Notes under the pieces: model-generated
Database searches by the model: none
Told to the model about the DNA's origin: nothing
Seen by the model: the letters and a program-made list of their open reading frames with translations, nothing else
Translations under genes and position numbers: made by a program
Part shown: positions 54,713 to 63,422 of the stretch, in pieces
How positions within the stretch are numbered: the first letter of the stretch is position 1
Layout of the letters: every line of letters begins with the position of its first letter
Origin: Silanimonas sp044377035
Lineage (GTDB): Bacteria > Pseudomonadota > Gammaproteobacteria > Xanthomonadales > Xanthomonadaceae
Length of the DNA: 64,000 nucleotides
Reading direction: 5' to 3'
Assembly: GCF_044377035.1 (NCBI RefSeq)
Contig: NZ_JBILJW010000013.1
Location: 41,762 to 105,761 of the forward strand

Positions 54713-55657
54713 ATGACCATGAGCAAGATCCTGATCGTCGCCGAGCACCTCGACGGCAAGTTGAACCCCGCCACCGCGCGCTGCGTCACCGCCGCCGCGA
54801 AGATCGGCGGCGATATCCACGTGGCCGTGCTGGCCGCCGACCCAGCCGCCATCGCCGCCGAAGCCGCGCAGATCGCCGGCGTCGCCAAGGTGATCACCGT
54901 GGCCCGCGCCGAGAATGCGCATGCGCTGGCCGCCGTTCTGGCCCCGCAGATCGCCAAGCTCGCGGCCGGCTACTCGCACGTGCTGCTGCCCTCCACCACC
55001 TTCGGCAAGGACGTCGCGCCCTGCGTTGCCGCCCTGCTCGGCGTGGCGCAGGTGTCCGACCTGATGGCCGTCGACGGCCCGCACGCGTTCAAGCGCCCGA
55101 TCTACGCCGGCAATGCGATCATCTCGGTCACCGCGCCGGCCGATCGCACCGTCGTCGCCACCGTGCGCCCGGCCTCGTGGCCGGCCACCGGCAACGGCGG
55201 CAGCGCGGCCATCGAAGCCGCGACGGTCGACGCCGCCCTGCCGACGCACACGCGCTTCAAGGGCCTGGCGGCCGGCAAGAGCGACCGCCCGGACCTGCAG
55301 AGCGCCAGCAAGGTCGTCTCCGGCGGCCGCGCCTTGGGCTCGGCGGAAGCGTTCTCGATCATCTACTCGCTCGCCGACAAGATGGGCGCCGGCGTCGGCG
55401 CCTCGCGCGCTGCGGTCGATGCTGGCTACGTGCCGAACGACATGCAGGTCGGCCAGACCGGCAAGATCATCGCGCCGGAGCTCTACGTCGCCATCGGCAT
55501 CTCGGGCGCCATCCAGCACCTGACGGGCATCAAGGACGCCGGCACCATCGTCGCCATCAACAAGGACGGCGATGCGCCGATCTTCGAGATCGCCGATATC
55601 GGCCTCGTCGGTGACCTGTTCCAGATCGTGCCGGAGCTCGAAAGGGCGCTGGGCTGA
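54713..55657 (+). CDS. etfA: Electron transfer flavoprotein subunit alpha
   Basis: A 314-residue FAD-binding subunit. The N-terminal domain starts MSKILIVAEHLDGKLNPATA. The C-terminal FAD domain contains VVSGGRALGSAEAF, GAGVGASRAAVDAGYVPNDMQ, VGQTGKIIAPELYVAIGISGAIQHL and KDAGTIVAINKDGDAPIFE. ATG 54713 or 54719 can be the start after an AAGGAG ribosome site. In Xanthomonas the LPS locus is likewise bordered by etfA, which supports reading the flanking genes as a polysaccharide locus. Confidence 0.97.
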   Translation: MTMSKILIVAEHLDGKLNPATARCVTAAAKIGGDIHVAVLAADPAAIAAEAAQIAGVAKVITVARAENAHALAAVLAPQIAKLAAGYSHVLLPSTTFGKDVAPCVAALLGVAQVSDLMAVDGPHAFKRPIYAGNAIISVTAPADRTVVATVRPASWPATGNGGSAAIEAATVDAALPTHTRFKGLAAGKSDRPDLQSASKVVSGGRALGSAEAFSIIYSLADKMGAGVGASRAAVDAGYVPNDMQVGQTGKIIAPELYVAIGISGAIQHLTGIKDAGTIVAINKDGDAPIFEIADIGLVGDLFQIVPELERALG

Positions 55658-55712
55658 GACTTGCCCCCGGATCGCCGCTACCGCGGCAATCTCCCCCCAC
55701 AGGAGTGATGGA

Positions 55713-56720
55713 ATGAAGGTCTTGGTGACAGGGGGTGCGGGCTACATCGGCTCGCACACCGTCGTCGAGCTGGTCGCGGCCGGCTTCGACGTGCACGTCG
55801 TCGACAACTTCTGCAACAGCGAGCGCTGGATCCTCCAGCGCCTCGCCGCGCTGTGTGGGCGCGGGATCCCGCACACCGAGCTCGACCTGCTCGACGAGCC
55901 GGCCCTGCATGCCTGCTTCGCCGCGGTGAAGCCCGACGCGGTGATCCACTTCGCCGCGCTGAAGGCTGTCGGCGAGAGCATGCAGCAGCCGCTGCGCTAC
56001 CACCGCAACAACGTCGGCGGCACGCTGGCCCTGCTGCAGGCCATGCAGGACCACGGCTGCCACCACCTCGTGTTCAGCAGTTCGGCCACGGTCTACGGCA
56101 ACCCCGAGCGCTGCCCGATCCGCGAGGACGCGCCGCTGGGCGCCACGAACCCCTACGGCCAGACCAAGCTGGTCATGGAGCACGTGATCCGCGACCTGCT
56201 GGCCGCACCCGTCAGCCCCCTCAAGGCGGCGATCCTCCGCTACTTCAACCCGGCCGGTGCGCACGAGAGCGGACTGATCGGCGAACTGCCCCGCGGCGTG
56301 CCGAACAACCTCGTGCCCTTCGTCGCCCAGACGGCCGCCGGCCTGCGCGCCGAGATCAGCGTCTTCGGCGACGACTACCCGACGCGCGACGGCACCGGCG
56401 TGCGCGACTACATCCATGTCCTCGACCTCGCACAGGCCCACGTCGCCGCGCTGCGCGCCCTGCGCGACAGCGAGGCCAACGAGATCACGGTGAACCTCGG
56501 TACCGGCAACGGCTTCTCGGTGCTGGAAGTGATCGAGGCGTTCGGCCGCGCCGTCGGCCGGCCCATCCCGCACAAGCGCGTGGCGCGTCGCCCCGGCGAC
56601 GCCGCGGAATGCTGGGCCGATCCGTCGCTGGCTGAAAAGGTGTTGGGCTGGAAGGCCACCCGAGGCGTCGATGCGATGTGCGCCGACGCGTGGCGATGGC
56701 AGCAGGGCCTGGCGGGCTGA
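55713..56720 (+). CDS. galE: UDP-glucose 4-epimerase
   Basis: A 335-residue SDR enzyme interconverting UDP-glucose and UDP-galactose. VLVTGGAGYIGSHTVVEL binds NAD; VIHFAALKAVGES, VFSSSATVYGNPE, the YxxxK in NPYGQTKLVMEH, RYFNPAGAHESG and DGTGVRDYIHVLDLAQAHV follow. ATG 55713 has an AGGAG site 7 bp before it. Its stop codon abuts that of the convergent CoA-transferase gene inside a perfect palindrome. Confidence 0.95.
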   Translation: MKVLVTGGAGYIGSHTVVELVAAGFDVHVVDNFCNSERWILQRLAALCGRGIPHTELDLLDEPALHACFAAVKPDAVIHFAALKAVGESMQQPLRYHRNNVGGTLALLQAMQDHGCHHLVFSSSATVYGNPERCPIREDAPLGATNPYGQTKLVMEHVIRDLLAAPVSPLKAAILRYFNPAGAHESGLIGELPRGVPNNLVPFVAQTAAGLRAEISVFGDDYPTRDGTGVRDYIHVLDLAQAHVAALRALRDSEANEITVNLGTGNGFSVLEVIEAFGRAVGRPIPHKRVARRPGDAAECWADPSLAEKVLGWKATRGVDAMCADAWRWQQGLAG

Positions 56721-56732
56721 TCAGCCCGCCAG
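56709..56732. terminator. Perfect palindrome spanning both stop codons of galE and scoB
   Basis: A 24-bp perfect inverted repeat with half-site CTGGCGGGCTGA is centred on the junction of the two convergent stop codons, so both proteins end in Leu-Ala-Gly and both mRNAs end with the same hairpin. There is no spacer between the genes. It may act as a two-way terminator or stabiliser; no T run is present. Confidence 0.55.
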
Positions 56733-57350
56733 CGGGACTCCAGTCTTCGCCACCACGTCGTCGCGGTTCACGCCCGGCGCCAGCTCGGCCACCTTGAGCC
56801 CCTGCGGCGTCACGTCGAACACGCCGAGTTCGGTGATGATGCGGTTGACCACGCCCACGCCGGTGAGCGGCAGGGTGCAAGCGGGCACGATCTTGTGCTC
56901 ACCGCCCTTGGCCGCGTGCTCCATCAGCACGACCACGCGCTTGACGCCAGCGACGAGGTCCATCGCGCCGCCCATGCCCTTCACCATCTTGCCGGGCACC
57001 ATCCAGTTGGCGAGGTCGCCCTTGTCGGTGACCTGCATGGCGCCGAGGATGGCCAGATCGATGTGGCCGCCGCGGATCATCGCGAAGCTGTCGTGGCTGC
57101 CGAAGAAGCTGGCGCCGGCACGCGCCGTCACCGTCTGCTTGCCGGCGTTGATCAGGTCGGCGTCGACTTCGCTTTCCGTCGGGAACGGACCGATGCCGAG
57201 CAGGCCATTCTCGCTCTGCAGCCACACGTCCATGCCCTCGGGAATGTGGTTGGCCACCAGCGTCGGCAGACCGATGCCGAGGTTCACGTAGGCGCCGTCA
57301 GTGAGTTCGCGCGCTGCGCGCTGCGCCATCTCGTCGCGGGTCCAGGGCAT
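56721..57350 (-). CDS. scoB: 3-oxoacid CoA-transferase subunit B
   Basis: A 209-residue subunit with the family I start (ARELTDGAYVNLGIGLPTLVANHI) and the catalytic Glu in LQSENGLLGIGPFP. AGASFFGSHDSFAMIRGGHIDLAILGAMQV and ANWMVPGKMVKGMGGAMDLV follow. With subunit A it moves CoA from succinyl-CoA to acetoacetate or another 3-oxoacid. It starts one base after the subunit A stop codon. Confidence 0.95.
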   Translation of the reverse strand: MPWTRDEMAQRAARELTDGAYVNLGIGLPTLVANHIPEGMDVWLQSENGLLGIGPFPTESEVDADLINAGKQTVTARAGASFFGSHDSFAMIRGGHIDLAILGAMQVTDKGDLANWMVPGKMVKGMGGAMDLVAGVKRVVVLMEHAAKGGEHKIVPACTLPLTGVGVVNRIITELGVFDVTPQGLKVAELAPGVNRDDVVAKTGVPLAG

Positions 57351-57351
57351 G

Positions 57352-58065
57352 TCACTTCACTCCTTCGCGGGTCGTGCGCTGCTCGATGCGCTTCTCGGGC
57401 GTGGCGTTCACCACGATGCGGTCGACGTAGATGCCCGGCAGGTGCACGTGGTCGGGATCGATCGCCCCGACCTCAACCAGCTCCTCCACTTCCGCCACGC
57501 AGACCTTGCCGGCCATTGCGCAGGCCGGGTTGAAGTTGCGCGACGTCTTGCGGAAAACGAGGTTGCCAGCCGTGTCGGCCTTCCAGGCCTTCACCAGCGA
57601 GACGTCGGCGTGCAGCGCCGTCTCCATCACGTACCAGTGTTCGCCGAACAGCCGCGTCTCCTTGCCCTCGGCGACGATCGTGCCGTAGCCGGTGCGCACG
57701 TAGAACGCGGGGATGCCAGCGCCGCCAGCGCGCAGGCGCTCGGCCAGCGTGCCCTGCGGGTTGAACTCGAGCTCGAGCTCGCCGGCGAGATACTGGCGCT
57801 CGAACTCCTTGTTCTCGCCCACGTAGCTCGAAATCATCTTGCGGATCTGCCGCGTGGCCAGCAGCTGCCCGAGCCCGAAGCCGTCGACGCCGGCGTTGTT
57901 CGAGATGGCGGTGAGATTCTTCGCGCCCGAATCGCGTAGCGCGGCGATGAGGCCTTCGGGGATGCCGCACAGGCCGAAGCCGCCGACCGCGAGGGTCTGG
58001 CCGTCGGCGACGAGGCCGGAAAGCGCAGCGGAAGCACTGGCGTACAACTTTTTGAAGTCGGTCAT
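57352..58065 (-). CDS. scoA: 3-oxoacid CoA-transferase subunit A
   Basis: A 237-residue subunit with VADGQTLAVGGFGLCGIPEGLI (CoA-binding glycine loop), AISNNAGVDGFGLGQLL, ISSYVGENKEFERQYLAGEL, LEFNPQGTLAERLRAGGAGI, FYVRTGYGTIVAEGKE and VYVDRIV-like C-terminus. It is the promoter-proximal gene of the pair. It is the last conventional metabolic gene before the lower-GC glycosyltransferase cluster. Confidence 0.95.
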   Translation of the reverse strand: MTDFKKLYASASAALSGLVADGQTLAVGGFGLCGIPEGLIAALRDSGAKNLTAISNNAGVDGFGLGQLLATRQIRKMISSYVGENKEFERQYLAGELELEFNPQGTLAERLRAGGAGIPAFYVRTGYGTIVAEGKETRLFGEHWYVMETALHADVSLVKAWKADTAGNLVFRKTSRNFNPACAMAGKVCVAEVEELVEVGAIDPDHVHLPGIYVDRIVVNATPEKRIEQRTTREGVK

Positions 58066-58125
58066 TCAGATGCACCACCTAGGATGTGAAACCAATGTCG
58101 GCAAGCCCAAGTCGACTTCATTGAG

Positions 58126-58131
58126 CGTATA
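58126..58131 (-). promoter_or_regulatory. Possible -10 element (TATACG) for scoAB
   Basis: On the minus strand TATACG lies 60 bp before the scoA ATG, at the centre of the palindrome CGTATACG. No clear -35 was found. The 106-bp gap holds no other feature I can recognise. Confidence 0.3.
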
Positions 58132-58171
58132 CGAGATCGACCAGCCGCCAAATATCCCGAAAGTACGACCT

Positions 58172-59599
58172 TCACCCGGGAATCGATGCCGAAAAGGAAT
58201 CCCACGTACGTCTCTCAAGAGCTCGATTCTGTGCTCGCAACAACTCAGCAGCGAGCGAGGGGTCAGAAAGGACACACCGGATGAGCTTCGCAAACCCCTC
58301 CGCGCCGTCGCTAGCGTCGACCAAAACATCCGACCCAAGAAAATCAGAAACCCCACCAACGGATGAAGCAACGATTGGAAGCTGAGACTGCGCCGCATCG
58401 AGGAGGATTGTTGGCATCCCATCCCAAGAGGATGTGTAAACAAAAACGCCGTGCGCGCCAGTCATGATCTCGGCGAAAGAGCCGAACTGGCTGTGCAAAG
58501 TCACGTTGGGCAACCGGCTGAGCGCCACCACCGAGACCCCATGCCCCGGAACAACCGGAGAGCCATGAACATCCCAATGAAGCTCGGGCGTCAGTTGCGC
58601 AATCTCCGCGACCAAGTCAAGTCGCTTCTGCCTATCGAATCGTCCAGCCCAAAGAACGCGCTGGCCTAGCGATCGGCGAATCACCGGCACGCCGGGGGAA
58701 GGAGCAGGGAATGCAACGACAGAAAAAAGTGAAGCGGGGACCCCATGCCTTCTTTGCCAAACCACGGGGGCGCGCCGATTGTCGACCAAGACGCCATCGA
58801 GCCAAGGGCTGCAATCGAGAAGATGCGACTCAGCGTAGCCAGTAGGAACACCAGACTCGTCGAACTCGTCGCAGAAAAGTGATGCGTAGATCTTCGAACC
58901 AGCTCGAATGGATCGGCCGTGCTTCCTTATCGCCGACCAACCATGTTTCGAGCCAACAACGTGCACGACACTCGGCGCAAGCTGCACGAGCAGTCGCGAA
59001 AGGACCTCTACGCCGTCATCGCGATCGAAATGCAGCGATGCCAAAAAGCTCCCGATCTCAAGGAACTGAGCGCCCTCAGGAAGTCGATCACTCCAGGGCG
59101 AATTGCTGGGCTCAGTCGCGAGCACCAAGACACGCTGAGAGCGATCCACAGCAAGCGCCCGAGCCAAAGCGATTGCCCATCGGTCAGCACCGCCGGGCTT
59201 CAACCAGGGCACGACAATGACCGCATCGACCGGACCTCGAACAGCCCGCAGGATTTCGAAGTACACCTCGCCGGCATAGGCTCGATCGACCGGCGGGTGA
59301 TAGGTTGAGAAGCCGCGGCGAAACAACACGGAAGGACTCAATCCCGCATCGAACTCTCGAGACATCGACGTGAGCTCGGCAGCCACCCACGCAGGCAATT
59401 CCTCACGAGGAGGAGAAATCGGCGGACGCCGAACCAGCAGCTCATCTGGAATCCAAGTCGGAACGGCGCGCGGAAAGATGAGGCGCAGGGCGGCAAGCAA
59501 AGGGCGCTTGAGCGCCAATTGTGCGCGAGGAGGAAGTACGCCGAGAACGCGACGGTCTATCCCGTCAACAAGGCGGCGAACGGCCAGCTTCCAGTTCAT
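58172..59599 (-). CDS. Glycosyltransferase family 4 protein (first of two paralogs)
   Basis: A 475-residue GT-B-fold glycosyltransferase. The N-terminal lobe has VIVVPWLKPGGADRWAIALA and the C-terminal lobe has LWAGRFDRQKRLDLVAEIA, LHWDVHGSP and PNVTLHSQFGSFAEIM. The nucleotide-sugar motif SSWDGMPTILLDAAQSQLP keeps the GT4 spacing, with Asp in place of the usual first Glu of Ex7E. Long stretches match the protein at 61245-62660 (VPWLK-GGADR, LVQLAP...HGWS/GWE, ALYASLFCD-like IYASLFCDEF). The acceptor is unknown. It overlaps the upstream GT2 gene by 4 bp and is last in this minus-strand cluster. Confidence 0.88.
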   Translation of the reverse strand: MNWKLAVRRLVDGIDRRVLGVLPPRAQLALKRPLLAALRLIFPRAVPTWIPDELLVRRPPISPPREELPAWVAAELTSMSREFDAGLSPSVLFRRGFSTYHPPVDRAYAGEVYFEILRAVRGPVDAVIVVPWLKPGGADRWAIALARALAVDRSQRVLVLATEPSNSPWSDRLPEGAQFLEIGSFLASLHFDRDDGVEVLSRLLVQLAPSVVHVVGSKHGWSAIRKHGRSIRAGSKIYASLFCDEFDESGVPTGYAESHLLDCSPWLDGVLVDNRRAPVVWQRRHGVPASLFSVVAFPAPSPGVPVIRRSLGQRVLWAGRFDRQKRLDLVAEIAQLTPELHWDVHGSPVVPGHGVSVVALSRLPNVTLHSQFGSFAEIMTGAHGVFVYTSSWDGMPTILLDAAQSQLPIVASSVGGVSDFLGSDVLVDASDGAEGFAKLIRCVLSDPSLAAELLRAQNRALERRTWDSFSASIPG

Positions 59600-60315
59600 G
59601 GCAATTCGAAGAATCGGGATGGAGCGGGCATGGCAAACTGCCGCTTGTGATCATTGTTCATCGAACCTTCGGACTTCACGCGAACGCAATGCAGAGTCCC
59701 GGGAGCGATCCGATGCGCGCAGCCCGCAGCGAGCGTATCGCAATGCCAAAGCCAGTCTTCATGGCCGAACCCCCTCGAGGCCACATCGGAGCGGCGGTAC
59801 GGGAACTGGGCGCGGATCTCGCGATGCGCGAAGCTGCAGGAGTTCCAGGGGTTTGCGACAAGGAGCATTCCCCTTCTGAAGGAGATGTCGTCGTCACCGT
59901 ACTGGCGATGCACCACTGTTGACCCACCAAAGCTAATCACCCACTCCGGATGGATGATCGGCCGGCCCAAGCCAGAACGCCCTGCAATGACGGATGCAGT
60001 GATCCACGATTCAGAAACGTAGTCGTCGCCGTCAAGAACACCGATCCATTCCGCAGACGCTATGGCCGCAGCGCGGTTCCTGGCCTCGCCCACATCCCCC
60101 TCATCCACATAAATGACTTGATCACCGTCATCCACGCACGGCAGATTCGATGCGACTCGCTCCGTGGCAGGGGTCGCGCGGTCCAAAACAACGATGGCCT
60201 GTGTCGACAGACCATGAGCAATCGCCGCAGCGCGAGCACGCAGAAACGAGAGCCAAGACTTTTGTAGAAGCCCCCCCTCCGCATGAGCCGTCAGGACTAC
60301 GCAAGCATCAAACAT
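59596..60315 (-). CDS. Glycosyltransferase family 2 protein (first of two paralogs)
   Basis: A 239-residue GT-A-fold enzyme without membrane helices. VVLTAHAEGGLL stands for the first strand; GDVGEARNRAAAIASAEWIGVLDGDDYVS holds the DxD motif (DGDD). IIHPEWVISFGG, NPWNSCSFAHREI and GFGHEDWLWHCDTLAAGCAHRIAPG recur in the GT2 at 62650-63408. Donor and acceptor cannot be predicted. It is coupled to the following GT4 gene by a 4-bp overlap. Confidence 0.85.
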   Translation of the reverse strand: MFDACVVLTAHAEGGLLQKSWLSFLRARAAAIAHGLSTQAIVVLDRATPATERVASNLPCVDDGDQVIYVDEGDVGEARNRAAAIASAEWIGVLDGDDYVSESWITASVIAGRSGLGRPIIHPEWVISFGGSTVVHRQYGDDDISFRRGMLLVANPWNSCSFAHREIRAQFPYRRSDVASRGFGHEDWLWHCDTLAAGCAHRIAPGTLHCVRVKSEGSMNNDHKRQFAMPAPSRFFELP

Positions 60316-60327
60316 CTTGTTCTTCGA

Positions 60328-61248
60328 TCAGAGTGGGGATTTCGTGGCCGCATGGGCCAGTGTTGCGCGAATGCCTGTGTCGAAACTTGTCGTCGCAGTC
60401 CAACTCAAGCCAGTTGACGCCTTACTGCAGTCGAGAACGATGCGCGGCACGTCTGATGGAGACGCGGGCTCGAAATTCATCTCAGCAGCCACACCCATCG
60501 CGCCAGCGACAGCCTCGATGACCTCCCGAACGCTGAGACCCACCCCGCTTCCAATGTTCATGACTCCGCAGGCCGGAGAGGTCACCGCCGAGGAAACAGC
60601 CACCGCCAAGTCCCGGATATACACGTAATCCCTGACCGCAGACCCATCGCCACGCACATCAATCGGCACACCCTGACGAAGCCGATGGATGGTCGTACCG
60701 ACCAAACCTTGAACGCCCGAAGCGGCCTGTCTCGGCCCGTAGGGATTCGAAGCTCTCAAGGCCAAGAATGAAAACCCATGGACCTTCGAAAACACGCGGA
60801 GGTAGTGCTCACAGGCCAGCTTCACAACGCCATATCCCGAAATCGGGCGACAGGGATGATCCTCGTGGACCGGCGTAGAGCCGGTCACACCATACACCGT
60901 GCCACCGGACGACAAGTAAACAATGCGGCGAACACCATGCCGAACCATTCCGAGCGCGACACGCAATGTCCCTACCAGATTCTGTTCGACATCGCCGACG
61001 GGATCCCTCATGGATGTCGCCGGGACCGACGTCGATGCTGCATGCACGACGCAGTCGACTCCAGCGAGCGCACCATCCAACGTTGCTTCGTCGAGGAAAG
61101 ACCCCCGCACGTAAGTCACCCCCGACCAATCGAGGTCAGGCCTCTGCTCCCCGATATCCAAGACGACCACGTGATGGCCCGCTGCGCGCAGCGCTTCCAC
61201 GACATGCGACCCGATGAAACCGTTCCCGCCCGTCAGCAGAACCCTCAT
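60328..61248 (-). CDS. NAD-dependent epimerase/dehydratase family protein
   Basis: A 306-residue extended SDR enzyme acting on a nucleotide sugar. It has VLLTGGNGFIGSHVVEALRA, VVHAASTSVPATSM, IVYLSSGGTVYG, the YxxxK in ISGYGVVKLACEHYL, LRASNPYGPRQAASGVQGL and DGSAVRDYVYIRDLA. It is nearest to GalE-like C4 epimerases, but the product sugar cannot be fixed. It separates the two GT2-GT4 pairs and overlaps the upstream GT4 gene by 4 bp. Confidence 0.88.
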   Translation of the reverse strand: MRVLLTGGNGFIGSHVVEALRAAGHHVVVLDIGEQRPDLDWSGVTYVRGSFLDEATLDGALAGVDCVVHAASTSVPATSMRDPVGDVEQNLVGTLRVALGMVRHGVRRIVYLSSGGTVYGVTGSTPVHEDHPCRPISGYGVVKLACEHYLRVFSKVHGFSFLALRASNPYGPRQAASGVQGLVGTTIHRLRQGVPIDVRGDGSAVRDYVYIRDLAVAVSSAVTSPACGVMNIGSGVGLSVREVIEAVAGAMGVAAEMNFEPASPSDVPRIVLDCSKASTGLSWTATTSFDTGIRATLAHAATKSPL

Positions 61249-62660
61249 GCGCGCCCCCTTCCGGCGTGGCTTGCACGACGGAAGTACCCTTCAATCGACG
61301 CCAGGTGTTCGACAAAATGAGCCCAGCGGCGTGTATCGGCGAGGCGACCCCACTGCTTCTGCCGAAGGGATTGCCGAAGATCAAAGGAAGATCGCATCAA
61401 CTCGAGCCGCGACCTGAAGGCGTCCACGTCATCGAACCGCTCGACCAGATCCTCACGATCGCAAAAGTCGGGAATGCCACCAACCATCGGCGCGCAGATC
61501 GGCAGGCCTGCGGCGGCTACGTCGAAAAGGATGGTGGGCACGCCTTCCCAGGCGGAGGTATGCAAGTAGGCGAAGTGGTCGGTCGAAACCACGTCTTCCA
61601 AGCGCGCAAACGCGCCGTGCATCGTGACGTTGGGCAACGCCTGCAGTCTCGCGATGGCAGGGTCCGCCGGGCCCATGACGCGCCCCCCCCAAACATCGAA
61701 TTGACAGTCCGGCATGGCTTCGGCGATCGCCGCCAGTACATCGGGGCGCTTTTGCCGGTCGAGTCTTCCAGCCCACAGCACACGGGATGGCGAGGCCCCG
61801 GCGTCCACCGTGCTCAAGGGCGGAATGGGCCGGTCATAAGGGAAGGGCAGTACGGTGAACCGAGAAACATCGATACCTAGGTCCCGGGCCCAGACTTTCG
61901 GCGCTTCGCTGTTGTCAGTGAATACCTGCGCCATCCATCTCAACGTCGTACGCAGGTAGTCCCGCGCATAGCCGACGGGGACCATGCGACTCGTGTAGTC
62001 ATCGCAGAAGAGCGATGCATAAAGCGCCGAGGCTTGCGAAAGTGCGAGACCGTGCCGCGCGATGCACTCCCAACCCACCCTCGAATTGATCACGTGTATC
62101 GTCTGGGGAGCCAATTGCACCAGAAGCCGGATCGCTACGACGACCTGCTTGTTGAAGTCGAGACCGCGAGTCGCCTTGCCGAACTCGACAAAACACACTC
62201 CCGAGGGCAGTTTTTCCGCCCAAGGAGACTCGGCGTCCTCGGTTGCGATGATGAGGACACTGGCACCTGGATTCGCCTCGACAATGGCGCGGACATGGTA
62301 GATGGCCCCACGATCCGCCCCTCCAGCCTTGAGCCAAGGCACCATGATGATGTGACTGGGCGAAGCGGCGCCGATGGCATTGATCAGAGTGCGATACGCA
62401 CGACCAGGCTCGGAATCGACGGGAACGGAATAGAACTGGAATCGATCAACGGAGTCATCCGCGGGGAGGAGCTCGGGCTCGATGTACGCGAGTTCCTTGA
62501 GCTCCTCCGCCACCCATTCAGGCATCGCCGGAGGAGTCCATACGCTAGCTGGCGCAATCGCGCCCTGCGATGCTGTTGCAGAGAACTCCAATCGACTTGC
62601 TGCAACTCGAAAAAGTCGTGCAAGGCGGCTTGCCGCACGGCGAGCGAGCTCAGCGGGCAT
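61245..62660 (-). CDS. Glycosyltransferase family 4 protein (second paralog)
   Basis: A 471-residue GT-B enzyme from ATG 62660 (MPAELARRAASRLARLFRVA); the frame is open 29 codons further but that part overlaps the GT2 gene. IIMVPWLKAGGADRGAIYHV, LVQLAPQTIHVINSRVGWEC, ALYASLFCDDYTSRMVP, VLWAGRLDRQKRPDVLAAIA and SAWEGVPTILFDVAAAGLP (E followed by D after seven residues) align with the paralog at 58172-59599. It ends in a 4-bp overlap with the epimerase gene. Confidence 0.88.
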   Translation of the reverse strand: MPAELARRAASRLARLFRVAASRLEFSATASQGAIAPASVWTPPAMPEWVAEELKELAYIEPELLPADDSVDRFQFYSVPVDSEPGRAYRTLINAIGAASPSHIIMVPWLKAGGADRGAIYHVRAIVEANPGASVLIIATEDAESPWAEKLPSGVCFVEFGKATRGLDFNKQVVVAIRLLVQLAPQTIHVINSRVGWECIARHGLALSQASALYASLFCDDYTSRMVPVGYARDYLRTTLRWMAQVFTDNSEAPKVWARDLGIDVSRFTVLPFPYDRPIPPLSTVDAGASPSRVLWAGRLDRQKRPDVLAAIAEAMPDCQFDVWGGRVMGPADPAIARLQALPNVTMHGAFARLEDVVSTDHFAYLHTSAWEGVPTILFDVAAAGLPICAPMVGGIPDFCDREDLVERFDDVDAFRSRLELMRSSFDLRQSLRQKQWGRLADTRRWAHFVEHLASIEGYFRRASHAGRGRA

Positions 62661-63408
62661 GCTCGTTCTCCTGTGAGGCCCAGAGGCTTCCAGCCTTGAA
62701 CAGGCTAGTCGGCGGGATGACAGAGCGCATCCCATGACTTGCTTCATTCAGAGATCCGTGGAACTTACGGCGATAAACGTACACCGCCCCCCATGCGAGG
62801 CGATGAACGAAGCCCTTGGCAATGGTCTCGCAGTTCCAATACCAATCTTCGTACCCGAAACCGGTCGTCCGTGGATAGCAAGCGCGATACGGGGTCTCTT
62901 CGAAAGTCTCTCGGTGACAGAATGCCGCACTGATCCATGGATTAATGGTTAGCAAGGAATCCTGATCGAAGTACTCTCCAGCCTGGTCGACCTGCCAATT
63001 GAATGCGTTGTACATCCCAAAACTGACAACCATCTCTGGGTGAAGGATCGTTCGCCGATCATTTTTCGCCGCCTCGATCAAGTGGCAGCTGAAGTACCGG
63101 CGCGAGACAAGGTCATCGCCGTCGAGCGTACAAATGTACTCGCCGGAACTCGCCGAGATTCCCGAATTCCTTGCGAGCGCCAGATCTCCATGGGTTGCCT
63201 CCACAAAAATCTCCGACCCATCGAGCATTGGATGGGACATGGCGACAGCCTTCGTCTGCGAGTCCGCGTTGTCCAAGACAAACACAAGCTGCACACGGAA
63301 GCCCTCGTCCCGAGCGAACCTGCGGGACTGGAGATAAGCATTCAATGCGGTATGCGCCAATACCCCCTCGTTGTGCAGGGTGACGATGGCACTTAAATGG
63401 GGAGTCAT
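62650..63408 (-). CDS. Glycosyltransferase family 2 protein (second paralog)
   Basis: A 252-residue GT2 from ATG 63408. LSAIVTLHNEGVLAHTALNAY is the first strand and helix, GDLALARNSGISASSGEYICTLDGDDLVS carries the DGDD metal site, and ILHPEMVVSFGMYNAFN, INPWISAAFCHRETF and GFGYEDWYWNCETIAKGFVHR match the paralog at 59596-60315. The coding DNA is notably lower in GC (28 of 60 bases in the line starting at 62941). It overlaps the next gene by 11 bp and follows the coiled-coil gene after 14 bp. Confidence 0.87.
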   Translation of the reverse strand: MTPHLSAIVTLHNEGVLAHTALNAYLQSRRFARDEGFRVQLVFVLDNADSQTKAVAMSHPMLDGSEIFVEATHGDLALARNSGISASSGEYICTLDGDDLVSRRYFSCHLIEAAKNDRRTILHPEMVVSFGMYNAFNWQVDQAGEYFDQDSLLTINPWISAAFCHRETFEETPYRACYPRTTGFGYEDWYWNCETIAKGFVHRLAWGAVYVYRRKFHGSLNEASHGMRSVIPPTSLFKAGSLWASQENEHAR

Positions 63409-63422
63409 GTTCCGTCTCCGAC

